This document shows positions 1 to 7,378 of a stretch of DNA of 25,029 nt, piece by piece. The stretch comes from Prevotellaceae bacterium UBA4361 (GTDB lineage Bacteria; Bacteroidota; Bacteroidia; Bacteroidales; Bacteroidaceae): contig DGSN01000070.1 of assembly GCA_002393575.1 (NCBI GenBank), positions 1-25,029 on the forward strand, given 5' to 3'. Under the pieces are notes generated by a model that worked only from the letters and a program-made list of their open reading frames with translations, was not told where the DNA came from and searched no databases. The first letter of the stretch is position 1, and each line of letters opens with the position of its first letter. The translations under genes and the position numbers were made by a program.

Positions 1-66
1 CGTGAAATACGCAGAAAATTATACCCTTTATTTCTAAGTTTTCTATGTGAGATGAAAGAATAAAGA

Positions 67-1530
67 ATGAAAAAGATAATTTTTGATATCGTCCTCTGTG
101 CAATACTCTGCATGGCATGTACTCCGCATCCTCAGAATGTGAAGCATTCTGATGCTATGCCCGAGATTTATCCCGACTATATCGGTGTGACCATTCCTGC
201 GAACATCGCTCCCATGAATTTTAATGCGGCAGATGAAGAAGTGGAACGCATGGATGTGATAGTTAAGGGAAGCAAAGGAGGCGAGATTCATGCAAATGGC
301 AAATGGGCTGCTTTCGACCTTGATGAATGGCGAGAACTCACACGGAAGAATGTTGGTGGCGAGATTCGTTTCAAGGTTTGCATGTTGAAAAACGGACAAT
401 GGACAGAATATCAGACATTTGTCATGTATGTCAGTTCTTGTCCATTGGATGACTACGGTATAACATACCGACGCATTCCACCTGGCTATGAAGTGGGTGG
501 AAACATTGGCATCTACCAAAGGGATTTACATTCGTTCAAGGAAACTGCTATATTGAAAGAATCAGCTGTGCCAGGACAATGCATGAACTGCCATACGGCA
601 AACCGTACCGACCCAAAGCAATTCTATTTGCATTTGCGTGGCTCTCATGGAGGAACGGTCATTCAGCAAAACGGGCAACGCAGATGGTTGGAAACCAAAA
701 CGAGCGAAACCATTGGTGCCACAGCACATGGATGCTGGCATCCCGATGGACGTTACATCGCTTTTTCTCTCAGCCCTGTTGCACAGGCGTTCTATGTTGG
801 CACGGAGCGATTGATAGAACCGTTCGACTTGAAGTCGGACATGCTGATGCTGGATGTGAAAACCAACGAACTCATTCGCACTCCCCTGTTGGAAACGGAG
901 GATTACGAAACTTTCCCCAACTTCTCTGCCGATGGTAAAAAAATATTTTTCTGCTCTGCCAAATATTACAAAGTACCAGCTTCCGTCGATAGCATTCGCT
1001 ACAGCATTTGCACAATTGATTTTGACACCAATACAGGAACTTGGGGCACACAGATTGACACTTTGCTCAATGCGCAAGAAGCGGGAAAGAGCTTCACGTT
1101 TCCTCGTGCCTCCTACGATGGCAAATGGCTGATGTACTGTCAAACGGATTTCGGCATGTTTCCAGTGGATCATCACGAAGGCGACCTTTGGCTAATGGAT
1201 TTGCAAACAGGACACACAAGATGCTTGCATGAAGTGAATTCCGACGATGCAGAAAGCTACCACAGTTGGAGCAGCAATTCGCATTGGTTCGTGTTCACGA
1301 GTCGTCGAGGCGATGGCATGTACACTCAGCTCTACCTGTCGTGTATCGATGAGAACGGCAAGGTGGGCAAACCTTTTCTTCTACCACAAAAAAATCCAAG
1401 GAAATACTATATGGAAATGTTTGATGCCTATAATTGTCCTGATTTCACGAAGACGAAAGTGGATTTCAACATACGTGAGATAAGGCAAGAAGTGTTTTCA
1501 GACAAACGCATTCAAGTGAAAATTCAATAA
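67..1530 (+). CDS. CxxCH-containing beta-propeller lipoprotein (copy 1)
   Basis: Predicted envelope lipoprotein of 487 residues. A hydrophobic signal peptide ends in a lipobox-like LCMAC, giving a lipidated Cys18. An N-terminal all-beta region (about 35-125) is followed by a conserved YRRIPPGYEV segment (about 134-143), a single haem-c attachment motif CMNCH (Cys172, Cys175, His176; nt 580-594) and then PD40/TolB-like propeller blades with W/F-x-x-D/N-G-K/R repeats near residues 224, 287, 349 and 402. Export plus CxxCH is the arrangement needed for periplasmic haem c ligation. It is the first gene of a probable operon with the DUF4369 lipoprotein 7 nt downstream. Two paralogs lie at 4253-5713 and 5850-7283. 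The start follows a short GAATAAAGAATG repeat-like string. Electron carrier, haem-based sensor or structural haem protein are all possible; the specific role is unknown. Confidence 0.82.
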   Translation: MKKIIFDIVLCAILCMACTPHPQNVKHSDAMPEIYPDYIGVTIPANIAPMNFNAADEEVERMDVIVKGSKGGEIHANGKWAAFDLDEWRELTRKNVGGEIRFKVCMLKNGQWTEYQTFVMYVSSCPLDDYGITYRRIPPGYEVGGNIGIYQRDLHSFKETAILKESAVPGQCMNCHTANRTDPKQFYLHLRGSHGGTVIQQNGQRRWLETKTSETIGATAHGCWHPDGRYIAFSLSPVAQAFYVGTERLIEPFDLKSDMLMLDVKTNELIRTPLLETEDYETFPNFSADGKKIFFCSAKYYKVPASVDSIRYSICTIDFDTNTGTWGTQIDTLLNAQEAGKSFTFPRASYDGKWLMYCQTDFGMFPVDHHEGDLWLMDLQTGHTRCLHEVNSDDAESYHSWSSNSHWFVFTSRRGDGMYTQLYLSCIDENGKVGKPFLLPQKNPRKYYMEMFDAYNCPDFTKTKVDFNIREIRQEVFSDKRIQVKIQ

Positions 1531-1537
1531 AACAAAT

Positions 1538-2200
1538 ATGAAGAAAATACTGTTTTTCAGTTCGATAGTGGCTTTGGCACTATCCATCAATAGTTGTCAA
1601 AAGAACATGCAACCAACTCATGCATGCCACATCACAGGCGAAGTAAACGACACCGCTTTAGAAGGCGTGAGAATCTTCTTGGTACCATATTTTGGACCTA
1701 AGGATGCAGCCCACGTGGATTCCATCGAAATCAAAGACGGAAAATTCGAGTTTAGCACCGACACGCTCATGTTAGCTCAGATTTTGGTGGATTACCACAA
1801 TCGCATGAACACACAGCCGCTGCTCGTTGTGACTGAACCAGGAGATGTGAAGGTGAAGATTGGGCTTGACAGTTCTGCATCTGGAACTGAGCAAAACGAC
1901 ATCCTTCAGAGCTGGAAAATTCGCACGGAGCAACACAATACGCAATACACGCGTATGAACAGAACGGCAAGAGAAGCAGAAAAAGCTGGAGACAGCATCA
2001 CCTACAAGACATTCAAGGCGAAAGCCGACAGCGTTCACCTCAAGCACAAGCAATACACTCGCGAACTTGCCAGCAGTCTGAAGGAAGGTATTCTTCACGA
2101 TTTTCTGAAAGAACTCTTCCCACTGACCTACACCCGCAAATATCCTGATGGCAAAGAAGTGGTGTTTGATGCTGACACCAACCAACCCATTGAAGAATGA
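1538..2200 (+). CDS. DUF4369-type lipoprotein
   Basis: 220-residue predicted lipoprotein with a signal peptide ending LSINSC (lipid Cys20). Residues about 30-120 (HITGEVND, then KDGKFEFSTDT and LVVTEPGDVKVKIG) match the beta-rich DUF4369 pattern often found at the N terminus of Bacteroidetes thioredoxin-like lipoproteins. No thioredoxin CxxC follows. Instead the C-terminal half is charged and helical (about 125-200), so this is a stand-alone DUF4369 protein. It starts 7 nt after the propeller gene, and its TGA overlaps the ATG of the DUF6057 gene by 4 nt, so the three are probably co-translated. The minus-strand gene set has no equivalent. The role is unknown; an envelope partner of the adjacent haem protein is an inference from position only. 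Confidence 0.75.
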   Translation: MKKILFFSSIVALALSINSCQKNMQPTHACHITGEVNDTALEGVRIFLVPYFGPKDAAHVDSIEIKDGKFEFSTDTLMLAQILVDYHNRMNTQPLLVVTEPGDVKVKIGLDSSASGTEQNDILQSWKIRTEQHNTQYTRMNRTAREAEKAGDSITYKTFKAKADSVHLKHKQYTRELASSLKEGILHDFLKELFPLTYTRKYPDGKEVVFDADTNQPIEE

Positions 2201-4146
2201 ACACTATGACATCAGCAAAAACAAACGATAGCACCAGACGCTGGTTGTGGATTCCATCATGTATTCTTACCATCGGCACATTCCTCTTCTGGCGACTCCT
2301 CTATCCCCATGCACTCACCTATCACGAACAATTCCAACTGTTCCTCTGGGATGATGACTACTTCATGGGAAGGATGGCAGAGCCAGGAGGATTGGCACGT
2401 TGGGTGGCAGAATGCTTGGTGCAGTTCTACAACAACGTAACGGTCGGTGCCATCATCATTGCATTGCTATATCTGCTCATTCAGATTTTCGTCGCATTAC
2501 TCATCAAGCGGAATGTTGCAACTCTCCCTTCCTCCTGCCAATGGACAACATTCCTCGTTTGGAGTTTTCTACCTGTATTAGCACTTGGGTATCTGATGGG
2601 AGACGAAAACACCATGCTCACTTTTCCCGTTTCGCTTCTCATGGCTTTAGTCGCGATGTGGGCATACACCTACACACGTGCATGGTGGAACCAACGCTTT
2701 GTCTTTCCCATCATCATGTCCGTAGCACTCTATTGGATAGCAGGTCCCGTGGTACTGATGCTTTCCGTCTTCATGTCGATCTTCCCCCTCGGGAAACAAT
2801 GGTTGAGAGTCGAAGGTCAAAAGTCTGAAAGTGAAGCGTGGAGCGTGGAGCGTGAAGCGATAAGAGTGAAAAGTGAAAAACGAAAAGTGAAAAATGCCAT
2901 CCGACTCAATCGCTTCACGTTCCACACTTCACGCTCCACGTTCAATTTTTCACCTTTAACTTTTTACTCTTCACGCTTCCTGCTCCATGCCCTCTTTTGC
3001 ATCGCCTTGGGCATCGTTCTCATTCTCTTCTCTGCACGCATTCTCCCGTTCACCACAGCTCGCCTCTTCCGTGGCATTGACTACTATCGCTATCCGTTGC
3101 TCATGCCCTATCTGATGATGGCTGTGATGGCTTTGTGCGTGTTTGTTCCGTTGCTTCCTACTGCACTACGCCATTGGTCCGCAAAGGCATCGCAACGCTT
3201 TTCTTTAGCCAGTGCCACTTTACTCATACTCTGTGCCTTGGTACTCAGTCCCAAAGCATACGACACAAAAACCTACGAGCTGATTCGATACGACTACCTC
3301 GTGCGCACACAGCAATGGGGAAAAGTGATTGAATGGGCGGAAAAGCACCATCCCGACCTGCCCATGAGTGTATGTGCTACCAACTTGGCTCTCGCACAAA
3401 CGAACCAATTGGGCGAACGTGCCTTCCAATTCTTCCAGAAAGGCAGCGAAGGACTACTTCCTCACTTCGAGCGTAGTTTCATGTCGCCGCTCATCACCTC
3501 AGAGGCTTACTTCCATTTGGGACTTGTAAACTCGGCTCAGCGACTGACGTTTGAATGTATGGAGGCGATACCTAATTATAATAAAAGTGTGCGCGCCATG
3601 AAACGACTGGCGGAAACGAACCTCATCAACGGACAGTATGCCGTGGCACAGAAATATCTTGACATCCTCAAGAAAACCACTTTCTACAGCAAATGGGCAA
3701 AGCAGACGGAAACGCTGATTGGCAACGAGCAAGCCATCAACAACCACCCACTCTATGGTGAGAAACGACGCTCACACCTTCAGGAGGATTTCCTCTTCAG
3801 CGAGACGGAGCTTGACAAGATGATGGGGAAACTCTTCCTACAAAATCCTGAAAACTCTTTAGCGATGCAATATCTGATGCTCTATCCATTGTTGGACAAG
3901 GACATACACAAATTCATGCAATACATGAATGTCATTCAACAGAAGCAAACTTACATGCCTACCTTAGCACAGCAGGGTGTTGCCATCGCTTACATGCAAC
4001 AACGTCAACAGCCTCCTCAAGGACTGCTCAGCGACATCATCCTTCAGCAATGCAACGATTTCTCACAGACTCTCTCACTGGGAAGCAAGGACTCTCCTAC
4101 ACTGGATAGATTCAAAGGAACGCTGTGGTATTACCTTGTAAAGTAA
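2197..4146 (+). CDS. DUF6057 polytopic membrane protein (copy 1, with in-frame repeat insertion)
   Basis: 649 residues. Hydrophobic segments lie near 18-36, 84-104, 115-135, 143-160, 168-195, 262-282, 303-325 and 336-355. The tail (about 360-649) is soluble, helical and TPR-like, with A/L-rich pairs such as YNKSVRAMKRLAETNLINGQ split by short turns. The conserved opening (YPHALTYHEQFQLFLW, then GGLARWVAECLVQFYNN) is shared with the paralog at 7337-8776 and is what I recognise as DUF6057. Residues 205-259 are a basic, low-complexity stretch encoded by a palindromic repeat absent from the paralog: both proteins have a WLR motif here, followed directly in the paralog by the next membrane helix. 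Start chosen from the 4-nt overlap with the upstream stop; Met4 (nt 2206) is an alternative. Function unknown. Confidence 0.75.
   Translation: MNTMTSAKTNDSTRRWLWIPSCILTIGTFLFWRLLYPHALTYHEQFQLFLWDDDYFMGRMAEPGGLARWVAECLVQFYNNVTVGAIIIALLYLLIQIFVALLIKRNVATLPSSCQWTTFLVWSFLPVLALGYLMGDENTMLTFPVSLLMALVAMWAYTYTRAWWNQRFVFPIIMSVALYWIAGPVVLMLSVFMSIFPLGKQWLRVEGQKSESEAWSVEREAIRVKSEKRKVKNAIRLNRFTFHTSRSTFNFSPLTFYSSRFLLHALFCIALGIVLILFSARILPFTTARLFRGIDYYRYPLLMPYLMMAVMALCVFVPLLPTALRHWSAKASQRFSLASATLLILCALVLSPKAYDTKTYELIRYDYLVRTQQWGKVIEWAEKHHPDLPMSVCATNLALAQTNQLGERAFQFFQKGSEGLLPHFERSFMSPLITSEAYFHLGLVNSAQRLTFECMEAIPNYNKSVRAMKRLAETNLINGQYAVAQKYLDILKKTTFYSKWAKQTETLIGNEQAINNHPLYGEKRRSHLQEDFLFSETELDKMMGKLFLQNPENSLAMQYLMLYPLLDKDIHKFMQYMNVIQQKQTYMPTLAQQGVAIAYMQQRQQPPQGLLSDIILQQCNDFSQTLSLGSKDSPTLDRFKGTLWYYLVK
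2809..2973 (+). repeat. In-frame palindromic repeat inside DUF6057 gene
   Basis: A 165-nt (55-codon) block made of GTGAAGCGTGGAGC- and AGTGAAAAGTGAAAA-type units followed by their inverted copies (ATCGCTTCACG, CACGCTCCACG, TTTTTACTCTTCACG). A 28-nt stretch at 2891-2918 recurs at 23746-23773 in an intergenic repeat with two mismatches. It is in frame, contains no stop and falls between two membrane helices that are adjacent in the paralog. The boundaries are set by comparison with the paralog protein; the repeat text itself may extend a few bases either side. Confidence 0.8.
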
Positions 4147-4149
4147 AGT

Positions 4150-4250
4150 GAAACGAAAAAAGTTTAGTGTTTAGGGTTTAGAGTTTAGAGTATCCTCGTT
4201 AAACGTTAAACATTAAACTTTAAACGTAAAATTTTTAACGTTAAACTTTA
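4150..4250. repeat. TTTAAAC/GTTTAGG-type stutter inverted repeat
   Basis: The gap between the DUF6057 gene and the second propeller gene is almost wholly repeat. One arm reads GTTTAGTGTTTAGGGTTTAG and is followed by an opposite arm of TTAAACGTTAAACATTAAAC units. The last unit abuts the ATG at 4253, so the ribosome-entry region of that gene is repeat-derived. Related units lie at 11522-11564, 11704-11746 and 23797-23818. A partial hairpin is possible; no clear T-tract terminator is seen. Confidence 0.7.
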
Positions 4251-4252
4251 AA

Positions 4253-5713
4253 ATGAAACTATATATTTTAGCCATATCCACAATCTTGTGCATTAGTTGC
4301 TCAAATGCACCAGAAAACGTGCAGAAGATGGATGATGTGCCACACATCTTTCCCGATTATATCGGCGTAACTATCCCCGTAGGCATAGCTCCGCTCAACT
4401 TCTCTGTGGAAGGGAACGACGTGGAAAGAGTGGATGTTACGGTAACGGGAAGCAACGGTGAGCCCCTGCATACAAACGGAAAAACGGCACAGTTCGACAT
4501 CGATGATTGGCACCAGTTGCTGGAACAAAACAAAGGAAGCAAACTAAATGTGACGGTCAGCGCCAAGGAAAATGGTAAATGGAAACAATATAAGGACTTC
4601 ACCATTTCCGTCAGTTCCCTGCCACTCGACGAATGGGGACTCACCTATCGCCGTATCGCACCAGGCTACGAAGTGTATAGCCACATTGGCCTCTACCAGC
4701 GCGACCTGTCCAACTTCAACGAACACACCATCATCGACAACACGCAAGTGCCTGGAGCCTGCTACAACTGCCACACTGCCAATCGCACAAACCCCGAACA
4801 GATGGTGTTCCATGTGCGTGGAGAAAACGGAGCTACTGTCATGCAAATCAACGGCAAGCGCGAAATCCTCAAGGCATCGAACGAAACGCTGGGCGGTTCG
4901 ATGGTCTATCCCTATTGGCACCCATCGGGCGAATACTGCGCTTTTTCCACCAACACCACCCGACAGAGTTTTCATGTAGTGCCCGACGAGCGAATCGAAG
5001 TGTTCGACCTTGCCAGCGACATCCTCGTCTATCATCCCAAGACCCACGCCATCCTTTCCGACACACTCATTTCACGCCCGGACTGGAGCGAGAACACCCC
5101 TGTCTTCTCCCCAGATGGGAAAACACTTTATTTCATGACTTGCAAGCAGCAAGACTACCCACAGCATTTCAAGGACGAGAAATACAACCTCTGCAAAATC
5201 AGTTTCGACCCAGCCACAGGGCAATTCGGCAACCACGTTGACACCGTTTTCAACGCCATCAGCATGGGGAAGAGCCTCACCTGGCCGCGTCCTTCCTACG
5301 ATGGCAAATACCTGTTGTTCACCCTCATGGACTACGGCTACTTCTCCATCTGGCACCAGGAAAGCGAACAATGGCTGATGGACCTCAGCACAGGGGAATC
5401 ACGAAACCTATCAGAAATCAACAGCGATGCTGCCGACAGCTACCACAACTGGAGTGCCAACAGCCATTGGATAGTCTTCACCAGTCGCCGAGACGATGGA
5501 CTTTACACTCGCCTCTATCTCAGTTCGATTGACAAAAACGGGCGTTTCTCCAAACCTTTCCTACTACCACAAAAGAATCCGAAGGAATACTACAGCGAAA
5601 CCCTCTATTCCTTCAACACCCCCGACTTCACATCCACACGCGTCTCTTTCGACAGCCATCTCGCTGCACAAGAAATCCTTTCACCACACAGAGTGGAAAC
5701 CAAAGTAAGGTGA
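4253..5713 (+). CDS. CxxCH-containing beta-propeller lipoprotein (copy 2)
   Basis: 486-residue paralog of the product of 67-1530, similar over its whole length. The signal peptide ends LCISC (lipid Cys16). The haem-c motif is CYNCH at Cys170-His174 (nt 4760-4774), preceded by YRRIAPGYEV and YQRDL and followed by TANRTNP, as in copy 1. Propeller repeats include WHPSGEY, FSPDGKTLYF and SYDGKYLLF, ending with the block YHNWSANSHWIVFTSRRDDG, which is nearly invariant in all three copies. It lies 107 nt after the DUF6057 stop with only repeat DNA between, so read-through from the upstream operon is likely. Its end faces copy 3 tail-to-tail across 136 nt. Covalent haem binding is predicted from the motif plus export; the biochemical role is unknown. 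Confidence 0.82.
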   Translation: MKLYILAISTILCISCSNAPENVQKMDDVPHIFPDYIGVTIPVGIAPLNFSVEGNDVERVDVTVTGSNGEPLHTNGKTAQFDIDDWHQLLEQNKGSKLNVTVSAKENGKWKQYKDFTISVSSLPLDEWGLTYRRIAPGYEVYSHIGLYQRDLSNFNEHTIIDNTQVPGACYNCHTANRTNPEQMVFHVRGENGATVMQINGKREILKASNETLGGSMVYPYWHPSGEYCAFSTNTTRQSFHVVPDERIEVFDLASDILVYHPKTHAILSDTLISRPDWSENTPVFSPDGKTLYFMTCKQQDYPQHFKDEKYNLCKISFDPATGQFGNHVDTVFNAISMGKSLTWPRPSYDGKYLLFTLMDYGYFSIWHQESEQWLMDLSTGESRNLSEINSDAADSYHNWSANSHWIVFTSRRDDGLYTRLYLSSIDKNGRFSKPFLLPQKNPKEYYSETLYSFNTPDFTSTRVSFDSHLAAQEILSPHRVETKVR

Positions 5714-5721
5714 CGAAATTA

Positions 5722-5843
5722 AAATGAAGAATGAAGAATGAAAAATGAAGAATAAAGAATGGATTTTACTCTGCTCATTGGAAATGTAATTATCATTCTT
5801 CATTTAACTTCATTCTTCATTCTTAATTCTTCATTCTTAATTC
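5722..5843. repeat. GAAGAAT/ATTCTTC inverted stutter repeat between convergent genes
   Basis: Units of GAAGAATGAAGAATGAAAAA (5722-5760) are followed, after a 32-nt spacer, by ATTCTTCATTTAACTTCATT and further ATTCTTC units (5793-5843). The arms can fold into a long A+T-rich hairpin on either strand. Its place between two convergent stops suggests a bidirectional terminator. The short string GAATAAAGAATG also occurs just before the first gene (about 58-69). Confidence 0.65.
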
Positions 5844-5849
5844 ATAATT

Positions 5850-7283
5850 TTACTTCAGCGCAGCGGCCACATCCTCAGCCGTGAAGTTCATCCTTTTCGA
5901 ACCCAGGTCGGGCACATTAAAGCTCTTCAGGCAGTGGTCGTAGAAACTTGGATATTTCTGAGGCAAGCAGAAAGGTTTGTGAGCCTTGCCATGCTTGTCA
6001 ATATAGCAAAAATAAGGTTTACCGTACAAACCGTCATCACGCTTCGACGCAAACACAAACCAGCGACTATTGCTGCTCCAAGAATGATACGTGTCGCTCA
6101 TGTCACTGTTCACAACAGCAAGCGAATCAACACGCCCCGTCTGCAAATCAAGCAGACGCTGGTCCGACTCACGATGCCAGATGGGGAAAGTGCCGTATGC
6201 AGCCACCGTATAAAGCAGATAGCGACCGTCAGGACTCACCCTCGGATGGCACACACTCCCCTTCTCACCCTCTGCCTTGACAATCGTGTCAACCCGCTCG
6301 ATAAAAGAACCCGTACCCTCGTCGAAACCGATGCGACAGAGGCTGTACTGCAACGACTTGATTTGAGACGGTAGTTCCACACGTGGAGCCGAACAGAAAT
6401 AAATAGACTTCCCATCAGGAGAAAACGCAGGGAACGTCTCGAACGCCATGCTGTCAGCCAACAAGGTCGAACTGATGACTCGCTCCTCCTGCAAGTCATA
6501 TACATACACATCCGACACCGCGTCGAACACTTCCAAACGTTTCTCACTCCGAGCATGGAAAGCTGGAATTATGACATTCGTGGAGAAACAGACATACCGA
6601 CCCGAAGGCGAGAAAGTGAAATAAACACTACTACCCGTCGGGCTCTGGATATCCAATTTGCGCAACACACCACTCTCGTTGAGAATCGCACCGCCACCTT
6701 CACCCCTCACGTACATCATCGAGCGTTCAGGATGCTCCACCGAATGAGTATGGCAGTTCATGCAGCGATTCCCCACCACCTTATAAGAACACAGATTGCG
6801 CTCCTCGAAATTCTCCACGCAACGCTCACGTATCTCCAAATGGCTGAACACCTCATAGTCAGGCTCAATCAGGCGATAACTCAAGTAAGCATCCACCTCG
6901 TCTGCCACCACATGCCAAGAAAAAGGCAAGTATTCCGTCCAAACACCCGTATTCGCATCACGAGCCGTCACAGTCACATTCGCCTTCTTCCCTGTCGCCA
7001 CCTGCATGAATGCCCTCCATTCATCTAATGGGAAACAGATTTCGTTGCCACGTCCCCCTGCCACCATCTCATAGTCCTCACATTCCACCCGTGCCTCCAC
7101 AGCATCCACATCGCCCCTCACTAAGAAATTGAGAGGAGCAATGTTCCGAGGAATCGTCACGTCCGCATAGTCAGGATAAACAGGAGCCAACACCTCTGAC
7201 TTCTTTACATCCTCTGGATGGGGCGTACAAGCCACACAAAGGATTGCACAGAATATGATAAAACAAATATATTTTTTCATCAT
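5850..7283 (-). CDS. CxxCH-containing beta-propeller lipoprotein (copy 3)
   Basis: 477-residue third member of the family. The signal peptide ends LCVAC (lipid Cys19) and the following TPHPEDVKKSE resembles copy 1 (TPHPQNVKHSD). The haem-c motif is CMNCH at Cys174-His178 (minus-strand nt 6764-6750). The following TANRT of the other copies is replaced by THSVEHP, so this copy is the most diverged. Propeller motifs include FSPSGRYVCF, FSPDGKSIYF and SPDGRYLLY, ending with YHSWSSNSRWFVFASKRDDG. It follows the second DUF6057 gene by 53 nt, repeating the pairing seen on the other strand. Codon choice is more G+C-rich than in copies 1 and 2. ATG at 7283 chosen; a second ATG follows immediately. Confidence 0.82.
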   Translation of the reverse strand: MMKKYICFIIFCAILCVACTPHPEDVKKSEVLAPVYPDYADVTIPRNIAPLNFLVRGDVDAVEARVECEDYEMVAGGRGNEICFPLDEWRAFMQVATGKKANVTVTARDANTGVWTEYLPFSWHVVADEVDAYLSYRLIEPDYEVFSHLEIRERCVENFEERNLCSYKVVGNRCMNCHTHSVEHPERSMMYVRGEGGGAILNESGVLRKLDIQSPTGSSVYFTFSPSGRYVCFSTNVIIPAFHARSEKRLEVFDAVSDVYVYDLQEERVISSTLLADSMAFETFPAFSPDGKSIYFCSAPRVELPSQIKSLQYSLCRIGFDEGTGSFIERVDTIVKAEGEKGSVCHPRVSPDGRYLLYTVAAYGTFPIWHRESDQRLLDLQTGRVDSLAVVNSDMSDTYHSWSSNSRWFVFASKRDDGLYGKPYFCYIDKHGKAHKPFCLPQKYPSFYDHCLKSFNVPDLGSKRMNFTAEDVAAALK

Positions 7284-7304
7284 GATAAATTACAGTAAAT
7301 AATT

Positions 7305-7378
7305 AGATCCACCCAACCCTCCCTGTGGGGGAGGGTCTATAGTTGGGGTGGGTCTTGGGTCTTCTGGGGAGGGTCTAT
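7305..7378. repeat. CCCTCCC/GGGAGGG repeat overlapping the 3' end of DUF6057 copy 2
   Basis: G+C-rich palindromic text built from CCCAACCCTCCC, GGGGGAGGGTCTATA and GGGGAGGGTCTATA units. A related element lies at 14946-14993 (CCCTTCCTGTGAGGGAGGG followed by GAGGGTCTATA). The repeat spans the stop of the minus-strand DUF6057 gene and encodes its last dozen residues. Confidence 0.6.

Noticed and set aside
2809..2973. Sequencing or assembly artefact creating the insertion
   Set aside because: The block preserves frame exactly, lies at a helix boundary and differs from its intergenic relative by scattered substitutions, which is unlike a misassembly. Not fully excluded without reads.
4150..4250. 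Telomere-like TTTAGGG repeat
   Set aside because: The GTTTAGGGTTTAG resemblance is coincidental; the unit varies and occurs as an inverted stutter like other intergenic repeats here.
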